From contig CAVWIZ010000004.1 in assembly GCA_963755195.1 (NCBI GenBank), forward strand, positions 310,001 to 374,000: a stretch of 64,000 bases of DNA. The letters are read 5' to 3'. Positions within the stretch are counted from its first letter, which is position 1; each line of letters starts with the position of its first letter. The position numbers were made by a program, and so were the translations under genes. Below are positions 1 through 9,335 of this stretch, one piece after another. The stretch comes from CAVQJU01 sp963755195. Its GTDB lineage: Bacteria; Acidobacteriota; Vicinamibacteria; Vicinamibacterales; CAVVIG01. The notes beneath the pieces are model-generated. The model saw only the letters and a list, made by a program, of their open reading frames with translations. It was not told where the DNA came from and ran no database searches.

Positions 1-470
1 TCTCGCCGTCTTCAGTGGTCAGCGTTCTGGGGTCGGCGCCGGCTTTGAGCAGCGCGTCGACCATCGCCGCGCTGCCGGCGCGTGACGGCTTCCGACAGCG
101 GCGTCGCGCCGTAGCGATTCCTCGCCTTCGCGTCCGCGCCCGCGCGCAGCAGCAGGTTGACCGCGTCCTCGTTGTTCCATGCCGCCGCCCAATGGAGGGC
201 CGTGGTGCCGTCGGGCTGCGCGGCGTTGACGTCGGCGCGGCGCTGCACCAGCGTGCGCAGGGCGCTGATGTCTTTCTTCTGAGCCGCGTCGGCGACGTCC
301 GCGCCGGCGGCGTCGCTGATGGCTGGGAGCGCGATCGCCAGAAGAAACGCCAGCAACGAAAAAGACGTTAACCGCCGAGATCGCAGCGATCGCAGAGTTG
401 CTTTTCCTAAAGATGTCTCTGCGGGCTCTGCGAGCTCTGCGGTGATCGTTGTCTGGTTCTTCTTCAACAT
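1..470 (-). CDS. Ankyrin-repeat secreted protein, 5' part (3' end outside window, frameshifted)
   Basis: The visible part has a hydrophobic signal segment (SLLAFLLAIALPAI) followed by ankyrin repeats with typical words such as DGTTALHWAA and GADAKARNRYGATPL. One extra base near position 86 breaks the frame; without it the repeat continues (AAMVDALLKAGADP) to the window edge. The start is uncertain. An ATG at 470 gives a long N-terminus that is encoded by the CGCAGAG-type inverted repeat at 370-443, and a TTG start inside the signal segment is equally possible. It is the third gene of a DUF1592-DUF1552-ankyrin cassette, matching the order at 19543-24951. Ankyrin repeats bind proteins; no catalytic motif is visible. 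Confidence 0.75.
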
Positions 471-474
471 GCTA

Positions 475-1823
475 CTAAACCTCCGACAGCGTACCGGTGC
501 TGTCGCCGACGCTGTCCCGCTGAACGCCGGCCTTGTCGAGCATCGTCAGCAGCAGGTTCGCCATCGGCGTGTTCTCCGGGTACTTGATGTGGCGCCCGCC
601 CTTCATCCGGCCGGCGGCTCCGCCGGCGACGACGATCGGCAGCGGCGCGTGATTGTGCACGTTGCTGTTGCTCATGGCGCCGCCGTAGAGGAGCAGCGAG
701 TGATCGAGCAGGTTGCCGTCGCCGTCTGGCGTCGCGCGAAGCTTGTCCAGCCAGTACGACCACAGGCTGACGTGGAAGGTCTGGATCCGGGTCAACTGCG
801 CCAGCCGTTCCGCGCTGTTCTGATGGTGCGACGCCGGATGGAAGGCTTCCGAGATGCCGAGCATCGGGAACGTCCGATAGCTGACCTCGCGGGCCATCAT
901 GAAGGTCGAGATCCGCGTGATGTCGGCCTGAAACGCGATGGTCATCAGGTCGAACATCAGTTTCGTGTGCTCGACGAAATCGTCGGGGATGCCGCGCGGC
1001 GTGACGGGCACGTCGGCATCCGACGCGACGCGCTTTTCGGAGAGCTCGATGCGCCGTTCGATTTCGCGCACCGTGTCGAGGTACTCGGCCACCCGATTCC
1101 GATCGCTCGCGCCCAGCCCGCCCTGCAGGCGCCGGACCTGATCGGTGACCGCATCGAGGATGCTGCGCTGGGTTTCGATGCGGCGGCGCCGTTCGTCGGC
1201 GGTGGCGCCGTCTCCGAACATCCGATCGAACACGACCCGCGGGTTGATCTCCATCGGCATCGGCGCGGTCGGCGAGCGCCAGGAAATCGTGTTCATGTAG
1301 GTGCAGCTGAAGCCGACGTCGCACGAGCCGACGAGGCCGCTGTAGTCCTCGATGGCCAGTTCGAGCGACGGCAAGAGCGTGTCCTGGCCGATTTTCGCGG
1401 CGGCCATCTGATCGATGGTCGACGCCGGCGTAAATGTCGGCGCCGTCGGTCCGTTTGGGGTGAACGCCGTTCAGAAACACGGCGGGGCAGCGCGTGTGAT
1501 CGCCGCCGTTGTCGCCCGGACCCTGCGGACCGGCCATCGCATGGGCCAGGTTGCTGATGACGACCACCTGGTTCTTGTGCGCTTCGAGCGGAGCCAGAAT
1601 CGGCGAGAGCTGAAGCGCCCCTTCCGCGGTGGGCGTCCAGTTCGCCATGACCGCGCCGTGCGGCATGAAGCAGAATCCCAGGCGCAGCCGGGGATTGGCG
1701 GCGGTCTGCGCCAGCGCCGTCGAGCGCCGGCACCATTGAGTCCAGAAGCGGCAGCGAGAGCGTGACACCAGCGCCACGCAGGAACGTCCGCCGCGACAGG
1801 TGTTTCTTGGTAACGAAGCTCAC
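475..1823 (-). CDS. DUF1552 domain protein, Tat-type signal (frameshifted)
   Basis: The protein belongs to the DUF1552 family, found mainly in Planctomycetes and Acidobacteriota next to DUF1592 cytochromes; its biochemical function is unknown. The N-terminus has a twin-arginine-like signal (SRRTFLRGAGVTLSLPLLD). The body has the family words CTYMNTISW, PMEINPRVVFDRMFG and TPDGDGNLLDHSLLLYGG. Extra bases near 1725 and 1422 split the frame; correcting both gives about 450 residues that align throughout with the intact paralogue at 21989-23302. The GTG start overlaps the stop of the upstream DUF1592 gene (GTGA), which indicates translational coupling. Confidence 0.85.
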
Positions 1824-4239
1824 TTGGCCTCCCTCATCTGAAACGGCGTGCTCCGGACGATGCCCAACACCATGGATGAGAAACGGAAATTCCTGCTCCG
1901 GGCGTCCCGGACGATCGTGCGTACTGCCGGCATGTCGTAGTACTCCAGGCCGCGGCCGAGCGCGTAGGTCAACATCTTCTCGGTCGTGACGCCGACGAAG
2001 ATCTCCGGCTGGGCCACGAGGCTCCGGCGGAGCCCGACGACGCCGTCGATGTCGGCGCCGTTGAAGAGCGTGCCGGACGAGTCGATTCGTGCGCCGTCCT
2101 CCGTGTTCCGCCAGCGGCCGATGCCGTCGAAGTTCTCGAGCGCGAAGCCAATCGGGTCCATCGCCTTGTGACAGCCGGCGCAGGTGGGATTGGCCCGATG
2201 CTTCTCCATGCGCTCGCGCAGCGAGAGCACCTTGCCGTCGACCGAGGCGTCCGGCAGCGTCGGGATGTTGGGCGGCGGCGGCTGGGGCGGAACGCCGAGC
2301 AGATTCGTCAGAATCCACTTGCCGCGCTCAACCGGCGACGTCCGATTCGGATACGACGTGACCGTGAGCACGCTGGCCTGGCCGAGCAGCCCGCGCCTGG
2401 CTTCGTTGCTGACGGTCGACGCGCCGGAACTGACTTCCGTACACGTTGGGAATGCCGTAGTGCCGCGCCAGCCGCTCGTTGACAAACGTGTAGTCGGCGT
2501 TCAGCAGATCCACGACGCTGCGGTCTTCACGCACGATGCTGTCGAACAGCAGCGAGGTCTCTTCCTTCATCGCCTGTCGAAGGTTGTCGTCGAAATCGGG
2601 GAAGGCTTCCAGATCCGGAGACGAGCTCTTGAGATTTCGGAGGTGCAGCCACTGCTCGGCGAAGTTGGTGACGAGCGCCTGGGATCGCGAATCCGCCAGC
2701 ATTCGCTTGACCTGCTGTTCGAGCACGACAGGGTCTTTCAGCCTGCCCTGGCTCGCAAGCGTGAGCAACGGCTCGTCGGGAAGTGCTGCTCCACAGGAAG
2801 AACGACAGCCGCGACGCCAGCGCGAAGTCGTCCAGGCGATACGGCGTGTTCGGCGCGAGGTTCGGCGGATCGGCCTCGAAGCGGATCAGGAACTCCGGAC
2901 TCGCGAGGATGAGCTGAAGCGCCGATTCGATGCCGCGATCGAAGGCGCGCTGCCGGTCGCTCCTGCGCGACCCTTCTTGTAGAAGTCCATCAACGTGTCG
3001 ACCGTGACCTTGTCCACGGGGCGGCGGTACGCGACGCGTGCCAGCGAGGACAGGATCCGCCTCGCGCACGCAGGTTCATCGGCGGGACTTGTCGGCCTGC
3101 AGATGAAGATCTTTCGCCGGGCGGCGGTGCCGCCAGAGCCTGTCGGGGCGTGCGGACCTTCGATCGTCAGGCGGTCCACGGATGGATCGCCCATGATGTC
3201 GAGGCCGTCCACCGTGGTCTTCAGGAACGGCTTGATCAAGTCGTCGCGAACGGCGTGGCTCTTGAGGACCGTCGTGGCCCAGAGCGTGTGAACGCCCGCC
3301 GTCACGGGCACCGTGACCGTCAGCCGCTTGTCCAGCTCCGCGCCAAACGTGCCGGGGTTCTCGGCCATCTTGGCGAACTGCTCGCGGCCGCCCGCGGTCA
3401 CGAGCGTGAGGCGCTTGCCGTCCAGCGCGATTTCGATGTCGTGCGGATCTTCCATGCCCCGCATCAGATCGAAGGTGTTCCGCCAGAGCCGCAGCTTGAT
3501 GGTGTATTCGCCGTCGAGAGGGAAGGTGTGACGGACGAGCATTCCGCCGCGGGTCCCGGGCGGCAGCCCGTCGACATGCTGGTCTTGCGACAGATCCGGC
3601 CGCACGCGGTAGACGGCCGTGCTCGGCGCGATACTCGAGATTGCCGACGGCCAGCCGGCTGATATTCCACGACGCCGACAGATACCGCTCCATCAGCGAC
3701 GGCGACACCGTCAGGACGTCCGCGATGTTGTCGAACCCGCTGCTCTCATCGTCGGGCGGCAGGAGCGCGGCGGCGTCGATGTCGAGCGCCAGAAGATCGC
3801 GAATGGCGTTGGCGTACTCGGCGCGGTTCAGGCGATGGATGGATGTCCGGCCGGGGCGCGGTTTCGCGACGGCCGCCCGATCGAGTGAGGTTTCAAGGTA
3901 CGCGGCCAGGCCGTCGAGCTGGGCTCGCGGCGGCCGCGGCATGCCCGGCGGCGGCATCATCCCGACACGCAGCTTCCGTATCGCCTTTTCCCAGGTCTCA
4001 GCGCCTTTGGGGACGTCCGTCAGATCGGCGTGTTCGAGCGACAGCCCGCCCGTCCGGCTCTTGTCGTTGTGGCAGGTGACGCAGTACTTGCCCACAACCG
4101 CCGCATGCGGGGAAGCACCGGGGTCGACTGGCTGCTGCGCCGCGGGAACCGCCATCGACGGCCCGATCGAACCCGCGGCGACGAGAATGGCCAGACAACG
4201 AATGAAGGACGGGGCAGTCAACAGGAGACCTCCAACCAA
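1820..4239 (-). CDS. DUF1587/DUF1592/DUF1588/DUF1585 secreted c-type cytochrome (frameshifted)
   Basis: Domain order is signal peptide, a heme site (YCVTCH), DUF1587 (HRLNRAEYANAIRDLL), a carbohydrate-binding-like segment, DUF1592 (ASRLSFFLWSS), DUF1588 (ERLARHYGIPNVYG, TSPVERGKWILTNLLG) and a second CxxCH (CAGCHKAMDP) before DUF1585. This is the architecture of the PSD1-like cytochrome family, whose substrate is unknown. Four frameshifts, near 3605, 3000, 2770 and 2440, cut it into five pieces that together cover the whole family length of about 800 residues. The start is taken at TTG 4239; a later start inside the signal region is possible. It is the first gene of its cassette. Confidence 0.85.
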
Positions 4240-4260
4240 CGCCTGTTCAGCGATGATGCG

Positions 4261-4281
4261 ACTAGTAGATTAGCAGGTCTA
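4261..4281. promoter_or_regulatory. AGAC...GTCT-type site shared with the other DUF1592 promoter
   Basis: The stretch TAGATTAGCAGGTCT matches TAGACTAGCAGGTCT at 19427-19441 with one mismatch. Both lie just upstream of a DUF1592 gene but in opposite orientation relative to it. The core AGAC-N6-GTCT is an imperfect palindrome, so orientation need not matter. This could be an operator or part of a short repeat; two examples are too few to tell. Confidence 0.3.
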
Positions 4282-4324
4282 AGAGTGTTTTCGTAGCGGC
4301 GGCCGGCTGACTTCACACGACGGC

Positions 4325-4402
4325 ACTTCACGAAGACACCATGATCACGAAGGTCTTTCTTTGTACAACGAAAGCTTCGTGTGATTCGTGGCTTCGTGAT
4401 GT
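4325..4402. repeat. Intergenic inverted repeat, CACGAAG/CTTCGTG words
   Basis: The left side carries repeats of CACGAAG and the right side repeats of CTTCGTG and ATTCGTG around a short AT-rich centre, so the whole can fold back. It lies between the DUF1592 gene and the convergent end of the WEGD-type gene. It has the same design as the CGCAGAG, CACAAAG and CGTAGAA elements elsewhere in the window. Confidence 0.6.
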
Positions 4403-4431
4403 ACAGACGCCCGATTGAGCTCGTCGCGTTC

Positions 4432-5562
4432 CTACTGAGGCGGCGGCGCTGCCGGCCCTGGACCGCCCTCACGGCCGGCTCCTCCACGGCCACCGCCACC
4501 GGGTGCGCCGAATATGTTGCCGGTCTGTACGGGATTCCGCGGCCGTACGATGCCCTTCTTCAGGTCTGCCTCGATCGCTTTGTCCTCCGCGCGTTCCGCG
4601 CTGAGCGAGTTCGCGATCATGTAGTTGCCCTCGTGGCACTCGTACGGCAGGATTTGGAATCCCGCAGGCGCCGTGAGCGGCATCGTGATGGTGAACGGCT
4701 TCGTGTAGGTCTTCGGGTCGTCCACCCGCACTTCGTACATGATGACGTCAGGCTCGGTCCGCGTGAATCGCTCGGTGAGCTTCATCTCGGCACTGTGCCG
4801 CACGCCGTTGCCGTTCAATCCGATGCTCGTCTGATCGGTCAGGTTGGTCGTTTCGACGACGAGTGTTGTGCCTTCCCAGCGGCCGCGCGAATCTCCCATG
4901 TACTGGCGAACGGTCTTGCCGACATGCGGCCGTCCGTCCGTGTAGACGACGCGAGTGTCGTGGATCATCTCGTGGCTGATGACGAGAACGCCCGGCGACT
5001 GAAGGATGCGGGCGCCGTTGCCGTAGATGACCGGCAGGATCGATCCGAGAACGCCGCGCGTCAGGCAGCGGTCGTAGAACGTGAAGTCCTCCGCGCTGTC
5101 GAAGGGGCCGTCGCCATTGGTGCCACGATCGCGCGGCGCTCTTCGCGTTTCGGCCTCTGGTGTAAACGCCGGGAGTCTTCCGTCCGGCGGATCGGAGATG
5201 AGGGACGTCTGCCGGAAGCTGCGCGTGCCCACATCGAAGCGGAACGACCCGACCGCGTTGGCATTGTTGCGCCGGTTCTGCTCGTCGGCCTTCGCGCGCG
5301 TCGCGAATTCCTCGTCGTTCAAGTGGAAACGGTCGCCGAAGTTCTGCGGTCGTTGAAGCGGGATTCCGATCACGTCGTCGGTCGTCCACGAGCCCTGGAA
5401 GTCCGGGTCGCCCCAGGGCGTGCGAGGCGGCGCGTACGCAGGTGATGTGGCCGCGGCGGCGCGAGCCGTCGTAGAAGGTGCCTGCCCCGTTGCGTTCATG
5501 GAGAAAAGCGCCACGCCGAGCACCACTAGTGCGGCGGCTGGCGTAAAGATTCGCCTCGTCAT
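4432..5562 (-). CDS. Secreted WEGD-type protein of unknown function
   Basis: The 376-residue protein has a signal peptide (ALVVLGVALFSMNATGQ), a PWGDPDFQGSWTTDD segment and a conserved core running from DGRPHVGKTVRQYMGDSRGR through WEGTTLVVETTNL to TERFTR and VRVDDPKTYTKPFTI. The end is rich in Gly, Arg and Pro. The family is frequent in acidobacterial genomes and I know of no proven function. The protein at 46402-47238 has the same core (DGRPFPQDM, WEGDALVVET, VDDPKAYTRPWT). The ATG overlaps the stop of a small upstream ORF in an ATGA arrangement. Confidence 0.85.
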   Translation of the reverse strand: MTRRIFTPAAALVVLGVALFSMNATGQAPSTTARAAAATSPAYAPPRTPWGDPDFQGSWTTDDVIGIPLQRPQNFGDRFHLNDEEFATRAKADEQNRRNNANAVGSFRFDVGTRSFRQTSLISDPPDGRLPAFTPEAETRRAPRDRGTNGDGPFDSAEDFTFYDRCLTRGVLGSILPVIYGNGARILQSPGVLVISHEMIHDTRVVYTDGRPHVGKTVRQYMGDSRGRWEGTTLVVETTNLTDQTSIGLNGNGVRHSAEMKLTERFTRTEPDVIMYEVRVDDPKTYTKPFTITMPLTAPAGFQILPYECHEGNYMIANSLSAERAEDKAIEADLKKGIVRPRNPVQTGNIFGAPGGGGRGGAGREGGPGPAAPPPQ

Positions 5563-5762
5563 TCCCGATCTCCCTTCGACCGAATGAGTTTAACCCGAAG
5601 ACCGCTGGCAAGAGCGCTGCTGACCACCTCCCGCTGTTCGGCGATATCTCGGAGGGCCTTCATCAAGCGCTCGGGATCCTCTGCGCGAGAAGCCGAGCAA
5701 TGTGAAGAACCGCGCCGGAGCGCACGAACTGGGTGGCTCCGGCGGTCCTCGTGAACACTCAC
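5559..5762 (-). CDS. Small hypothetical protein, coupled to the next gene
   Basis: This ORF encodes 67 residues. Its C-terminal half (DPERLMKALRDIAEQRE) looks like a charged amphipathic helix and resembles small acidobacterial proteins of unknown role. The stop overlaps the next start as ATGA, which favours a real, translationally coupled gene. The Arg-rich N-terminus is less convincing, so the true start may be further downstream. Confidence 0.35.
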   Translation of the reverse strand: MSVHEDRRSHPVRALRRGSSHCSASRAEDPERLMKALRDIAEQREVVSSALASGLRVKLIRSKGDRE

Positions 5763-5921
5763 TCATCGAGTGCACGGCTGATGTCCACGCATACACGTTT
5801 CGAGCGCCGGCCGGACAGCACACCCTAGAACTGCGCCGCGCGCTTGTGTCATAGTCGAGACAGTACGCGGGTCGCCGGTGGCACGCCGGCCGCCGACGCG
5901 ATCGCGCCGCCAGGAACCAAG

Positions 5922-6407
5922 ATGATCTCCGCAAAGCTGATCGAACTGATCGAGATCCACGCCAACCGCCTCACGTCGGACGTGGCCAACGATCTCGCCA
6001 CCAATCCGCGGACGCCTGGGTTTCGAGCTGTTCCCAGGGAGGATCTCGAGCAGCGCGTCTTTCAACTGTTTCATCACCTCGGAAACTGGATCGGCAGTCC
6101 GAAGTCCAAGAAGGTCGAAGCCGAATTCAGCGAGTGGGGACGCCGACGCTTCGGCCAGGGCATCCCGCTCAGCGAGATCGCGTACGCGATCATCATTCTG
6201 AAGCAGCATCTGCGCAGGTACATTCAGGACAACGGTCTGGTCGACGCCGCGTTTCCCCGTACAGAAAGTGATTACGTGCTGCCGATCCACCTGCACAGCC
6301 TGCAGGATCTGAATGCGAGAGTCGGCGAGTTTTTCGACGAGGCCCTCTACTACCTGGCCCGTGGGTACGAGGCCGAGGCCAAGCTGGACGCCGCGAGCAA
6401 GGCGTAA
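5922..6407 (+). CDS. RsbRD N-terminal-like sensor domain protein
   Basis: The 161-residue soluble protein matches the RsbT co-antagonist RsbRD N-terminal domain. It has an early helix with IHANRLTSDVANDL, then TPGFRAVPREDLEQRV, an LFHHLGNWI segment, GRRRFGQGIPLSEIAYAI and a late helix with FFDEALYYLARGYE. In the family this domain precedes a STAS domain and senses signals for stressosome-like control; here it stands alone. ATG 5922 is chosen because the domain begins there. No partner gene is adjacent, so its target is unknown. Confidence 0.75.
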   Translation: MISAKLIELIEIHANRLTSDVANDLATNPRTPGFRAVPREDLEQRVFQLFHHLGNWIGSPKSKKVEAEFSEWGRRRFGQGIPLSEIAYAIIILKQHLRRYIQDNGLVDAAFPRTESDYVLPIHLHSLQDLNARVGEFFDEALYYLARGYEAEAKLDAASKA

Positions 6408-6934
6408 CGCGAGCAGGCGTCAATAGGAAGGCGTGGCTCGTCGCCGACGCTTTCTCCATGACGGCCGGCGATACGTGTCGGTCAGCTCACGGGCCGACAC
6501 CGAGCGCGCAGGTCCGATCGTGAGACGCACCAACTCTCGACAGAGCCGGCGGCCGAGCGGGACGAGCTGGCGCAAGTCTATGTGCGCCGCAGTCTGGAGT
6601 CCGATCTTGCGAGGGTGAGCTCGTAGTCGGATGGCCAGATCGACAGCTGATCCTTCACCGGCGTCAGCAGCGTGTACGCCTGGCCGGCGGCGACGTTGAA
6701 GCGCCCGTTGAACTGCCCTTTGATCCGGGGGCGATGCTTTCGGTGGACGCGGGGCCTCCGGCAAGAAAGCGCTGACACTCTCGCATCGAAATCTCGCTCT
6801 CGCTGGCGTCAAAAGCCACCCCTGCTGTCCCGAGTGCTCCTATCGTCATCGGCAGCGTATAATCCGCCGACTTCGCTGACCCTCACTGCTGGCAGTCATC
6901 TCGACTCCAATCGGCCGGGGGCGGACCGAATCAG
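6408..6934. other. 527-bp stretch without a convincing gene
   Basis: No ORF with recognisable family features was found. On the minus strand between about 6610 and 6740, one frame reads like a protein remnant (FNVAAGQAYTLLTPVKDQL), but it has no start and no extension. The stretch ends at the left edge of the TrxR duplication, so it may be the scar of a rearrangement. Confidence 0.5.
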
Positions 6935-7453
6935 GCGATGCCGAACAACAACTACGACGTCGTCATCGCCGGAGGGGGTATCGCCGGCCTCACCGCGGCC
7001 CTGATCTCGGCGCGCGCCGGGCGCGCGACGCGCGTCTTGACCGGACCGGCGCTCGGAGGGCATCTCCTGAGCATCGAGCGGATCGACGGCTATCCCGGCT
7101 TCCCGGACGGAATACCCGGTTACGACCTGTGTCCGATGGTCCAGGAACAGGCAGCCGCCGCGGGCGCGGAGTTCAGCGCCGCGACGGTCACCCGTCTCGA
7201 AGCGGACGCGGGCCGCTGGCGCGTGACGGACGGCGAGGGCGACGTGCGGGCTCGAGCCGTTGTCATTGCAAGCGGCACGACGTCGAAGGTGCTCGGGATT
7301 CCGGGCGAGGCGAAACTTCGAGGCAAGGGTGTCAGCCACTGTGCAAGCTGCGACGGCCCGCTCATTCGCGCGCGCGTCGTCGGCGTCGTGGGTGGCGGCG
7401 GCGATTCCGCGTTGCAGGAAGCGCTGACGCCGGAGCGGCCACGCGGCCGTTAG
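6935..7453 (+). pseudogene. Thioredoxin reductase-like fragment (N-terminal duplicate)
   Basis: The first 496 bp (6935-7430) match 12161-12653 at about 98%, with a 3-bp in-frame insertion in the glycine motif of the NAD(P) fold. The fragment keeps the FAD-binding GGGIAGL and the redox CASCDGP motif. It stops after GGGGDSALQEAL, where the sequence diverges and hits TAG after about seven codons. It therefore lacks most of the NAD(P)-binding domain and the C-terminal FAD segment, so it should not be active. Similarity starts almost exactly at the start codon. Confidence 0.85.
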
Positions 7454-7905
7454 CGCCGGGGCCCCTCGACTGCCGCAGGCGTCCTTCGCTCCGGTTCGAC
7501 CCGCGGCGATGTTTCATAAGAGACCGCCGCCGCTACCGCACAGGTTCCGACCAATATTCCGACAACAATCAGCACGTTCCGGAGTGCGTGCCCGCGCACC
7601 TCGTCGATCTTTCTGATCTCCGCGAACGGAATCGTCTCACGACGGAAATTCTGCCCCTCCAGGATGTTGACGACGACGGCATCCGGGAGCACCTCCTCGA
7701 GAACGGCATTGGACCTGCCGCCGTCCGCGCGTTCGATCCTGACGACGTGGTTGACGCCGATTTTGCGGACCCGCGAGGCAATCTCCCGTTCATGCGCGCC
7801 GGTCGCCTGCGCGGCCTCCTGTTCGAGCGCCAACGACGCGTCGTTGATGCCTGACACAGATGCGACGAGCAGTGCGACCACGATAACGACGAGCGCGCGC
7901 TTCAC
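7450..7905 (-). CDS. Small membrane/exported hypothetical protein
   Basis: The 151-residue protein has an N-terminal signal or anchor (ALVVIVVALLVASV), a central segment with RVRKIGVNHVVRIERADGG and IPFAEIRKID that resembles a small beta-barrel (LSm/SH3-like) fold, and a C-terminal membrane helix (VLIVVGILVGTCAVAAAV). Similar short proteins occur in Acidobacteriota; no function is known. The ATG of this gene overlaps the stop of the radical SAM gene, so it is probably the last gene of that operon. Confidence 0.65.
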   Translation of the reverse strand: MKRALVVIVVALLVASVSGINDASLALEQEAAQATGAHEREIASRVRKIGVNHVVRIERADGGRSNAVLEEVLPDAVVVNILEGQNFRRETIPFAEIRKIDEVRGHALRNVLIVVGILVGTCAVAAAVSYETSPRVEPERRTPAAVEGPRR

Positions 7906-9335
7906 ATGGTCCCCCCTTCGATGCCAAGGTCGGCCCGCTGCCTGAGCGGCGCCAAACGCGACTGCTCGAGACCGTCGCGGTAGAAGAGATTGTAGGTGTC
8001 GAACGGGATGAGCCGTCCATCCGGATGCACGATGTGCACGCAGGTCTTCTTCACCGAACGCACATCGAACGAGTGCGCGTCGATGAATTGCATGATCAGC
8101 ACGCGGAAGATGTTCTCATAACCAAGGTCTGCCGGTGCGTCCAATCGTGGCAGGCAGCAGAGAAGGTCGCGCAGGCTTTTTACCCCGGATGCCGGCGAGT
8201 GGTTCGTTGCGAACAGCTTGAATACACCCTGCCGCACCGCTTCATCCTGTTCGTAGACAATCGTGTTGCGGCCTCCCTCAATGAGGGTGTTCGGATCGAT
8301 GAGTCCGGTGAGCGGAACCACGGTGCCACCGACCTTCAGCGCATATCCCATTGCCAGGCAGTCCGGATGGCAGGGAACAGGCAGCAGGTCTTCGGGGCGG
8401 AACACGCTCGTCTGCTCGAGGATCTTCCGACGCACTTCCGTGAGCGTCAATCGATCAGTCGAGGGGTTGAACTGGTCGAGCCGGCCGGCCGCCTGGATCG
8501 GCTGAAACGTCACGCCGCGAACGGCCGGCTGCTCCAGCGCGAAGTCGATGATGCGGCCGATTTCCCGGTCGTTGAGCCCTTTCTTCAGCGTGACCACCAG
8601 CGTCGTCGACACCCCCAGCCGATTGAGCCGTTCAAGCGCGCGGGTCCGAGTGTCGCGTAGGTCGGCCCCACGCAGCGCCAACAGCGCGTGCCGCTCGAAC
8701 GAGTCGAACTGCAGATAGACCTCGAAGTCTGGCATGTAGTCGGCGAGCCGCCTCGCGAAGGCTTCGTCCTCGGCGATCCGGATGCCGTTCGTGTTCACCA
8801 TCAGGTGCCGGATGGGCGCGGCCTTCGCGCGGTCGAGGATGGCGAAAAAGTCCGGATGGAGGGTGGGCTCGCCGCCTGAAATCTGCACCACGTCCGGCTC
8901 TCCCTCGTTCCGCACGACGGCGTCGATCATCCGCTGAATGTGATCGAGGGTCCGGTACTGCTGCCGCGAGGGACCGCTCTCGGCATAGCAGATCGGACAT
9001 TGGAGGTTGCAGTGGTCGGTGACCTCGATGAGAGAAAGACACGAGTGCTGCTGATGATCTGCACACAGCCCGCAGTCATACGGACAGCCCCACCGCACCG
9101 GCGTGTTGAAGGCGAGCGGCATTTCCGGCGGCTTGATGAAGATCTCGCGGCACCGCCGGTAGTAGTCCACGTCGTCTGCCATGAGAACGCGCTCCTGGCC
9201 GTGCATCGGACACCGCTTGAGCATGTAGACCGCGCCATCTTGAAAGACGATCTTGCCTTCGACCTTCTGGTAACACGTGGAGCAAATCGACACGGCGACG
9301 TCGTAGAACAGGTACGGACGGACGCGATCAGCCAC
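7902..9335 (-). CDS. Radical SAM protein, tetraether/membrane-spanning lipid synthase-like
   Basis: The protein has 477 residues. The radical SAM cluster motif is CNLQCPIC (Cys109, 113, 116), followed by YAESG and the SAM-binding ISGGEPT. The N-terminus has a rubredoxin-like Cys set (CSTC at 18-21, Cys42) and an extra CPYDCGLC (84, 88, 91) plus Cys99. This Cys-rich layout is that of the archaeal MJ0619/Tes family, which joins lipid tails, and of bacterial homologues proposed to make membrane-spanning lipids. GTG 9335 is chosen because it overlaps the stop of the Lgt-like gene by 8 bases; an ATG at 9452 would run deep into that gene. The substrate is inferred, and another radical SAM role remains possible. 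Confidence 0.8.
   Translation of the reverse strand: MADRVRPYLFYDVAVSICSTCYQKVEGKIVFQDGAVYMLKRCPMHGQERVLMADDVDYYRRCREIFIKPPEMPLAFNTPVRWGCPYDCGLCADHQQHSCLSLIEVTDHCNLQCPICYAESGPSRQQYRTLDHIQRMIDAVVRNEGEPDVVQISGGEPTLHPDFFAILDRAKAAPIRHLMVNTNGIRIAEDEAFARRLADYMPDFEVYLQFDSFERHALLALRGADLRDTRTRALERLNRLGVSTTLVVTLKKGLNDREIGRIIDFALEQPAVRGVTFQPIQAAGRLDQFNPSTDRLTLTEVRRKILEQTSVFRPEDLLPVPCHPDCLAMGYALKVGGTVVPLTGLIDPNTLIEGGRNTIVYEQDEAVRQGVFKLFATNHSPASGVKSLRDLLCCLPRLDAPADLGYENIFRVLIMQFIDAHSFDVRSVKKTCVHIVHPDGRLIPFDTYNLFYRDGLEQSRLAPLRQRADLGIEGGTM

Noticed and set aside
1720..3605. Programmed ribosomal frameshifting in the DUF1592/DUF1552 genes
   Set aside because: Shifts occur at different positions in each paralogue, without slippery heptamers or conserved structures, and the DUF1552 paralogue at 21989 needs none.
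6578..6778. Minus-strand ORF that reads partly like a protein
   Set aside because: A short stretch looks protein-like, but it has no credible start, no domain and no continuation, so it is mentioned only under the non-coding stretch.
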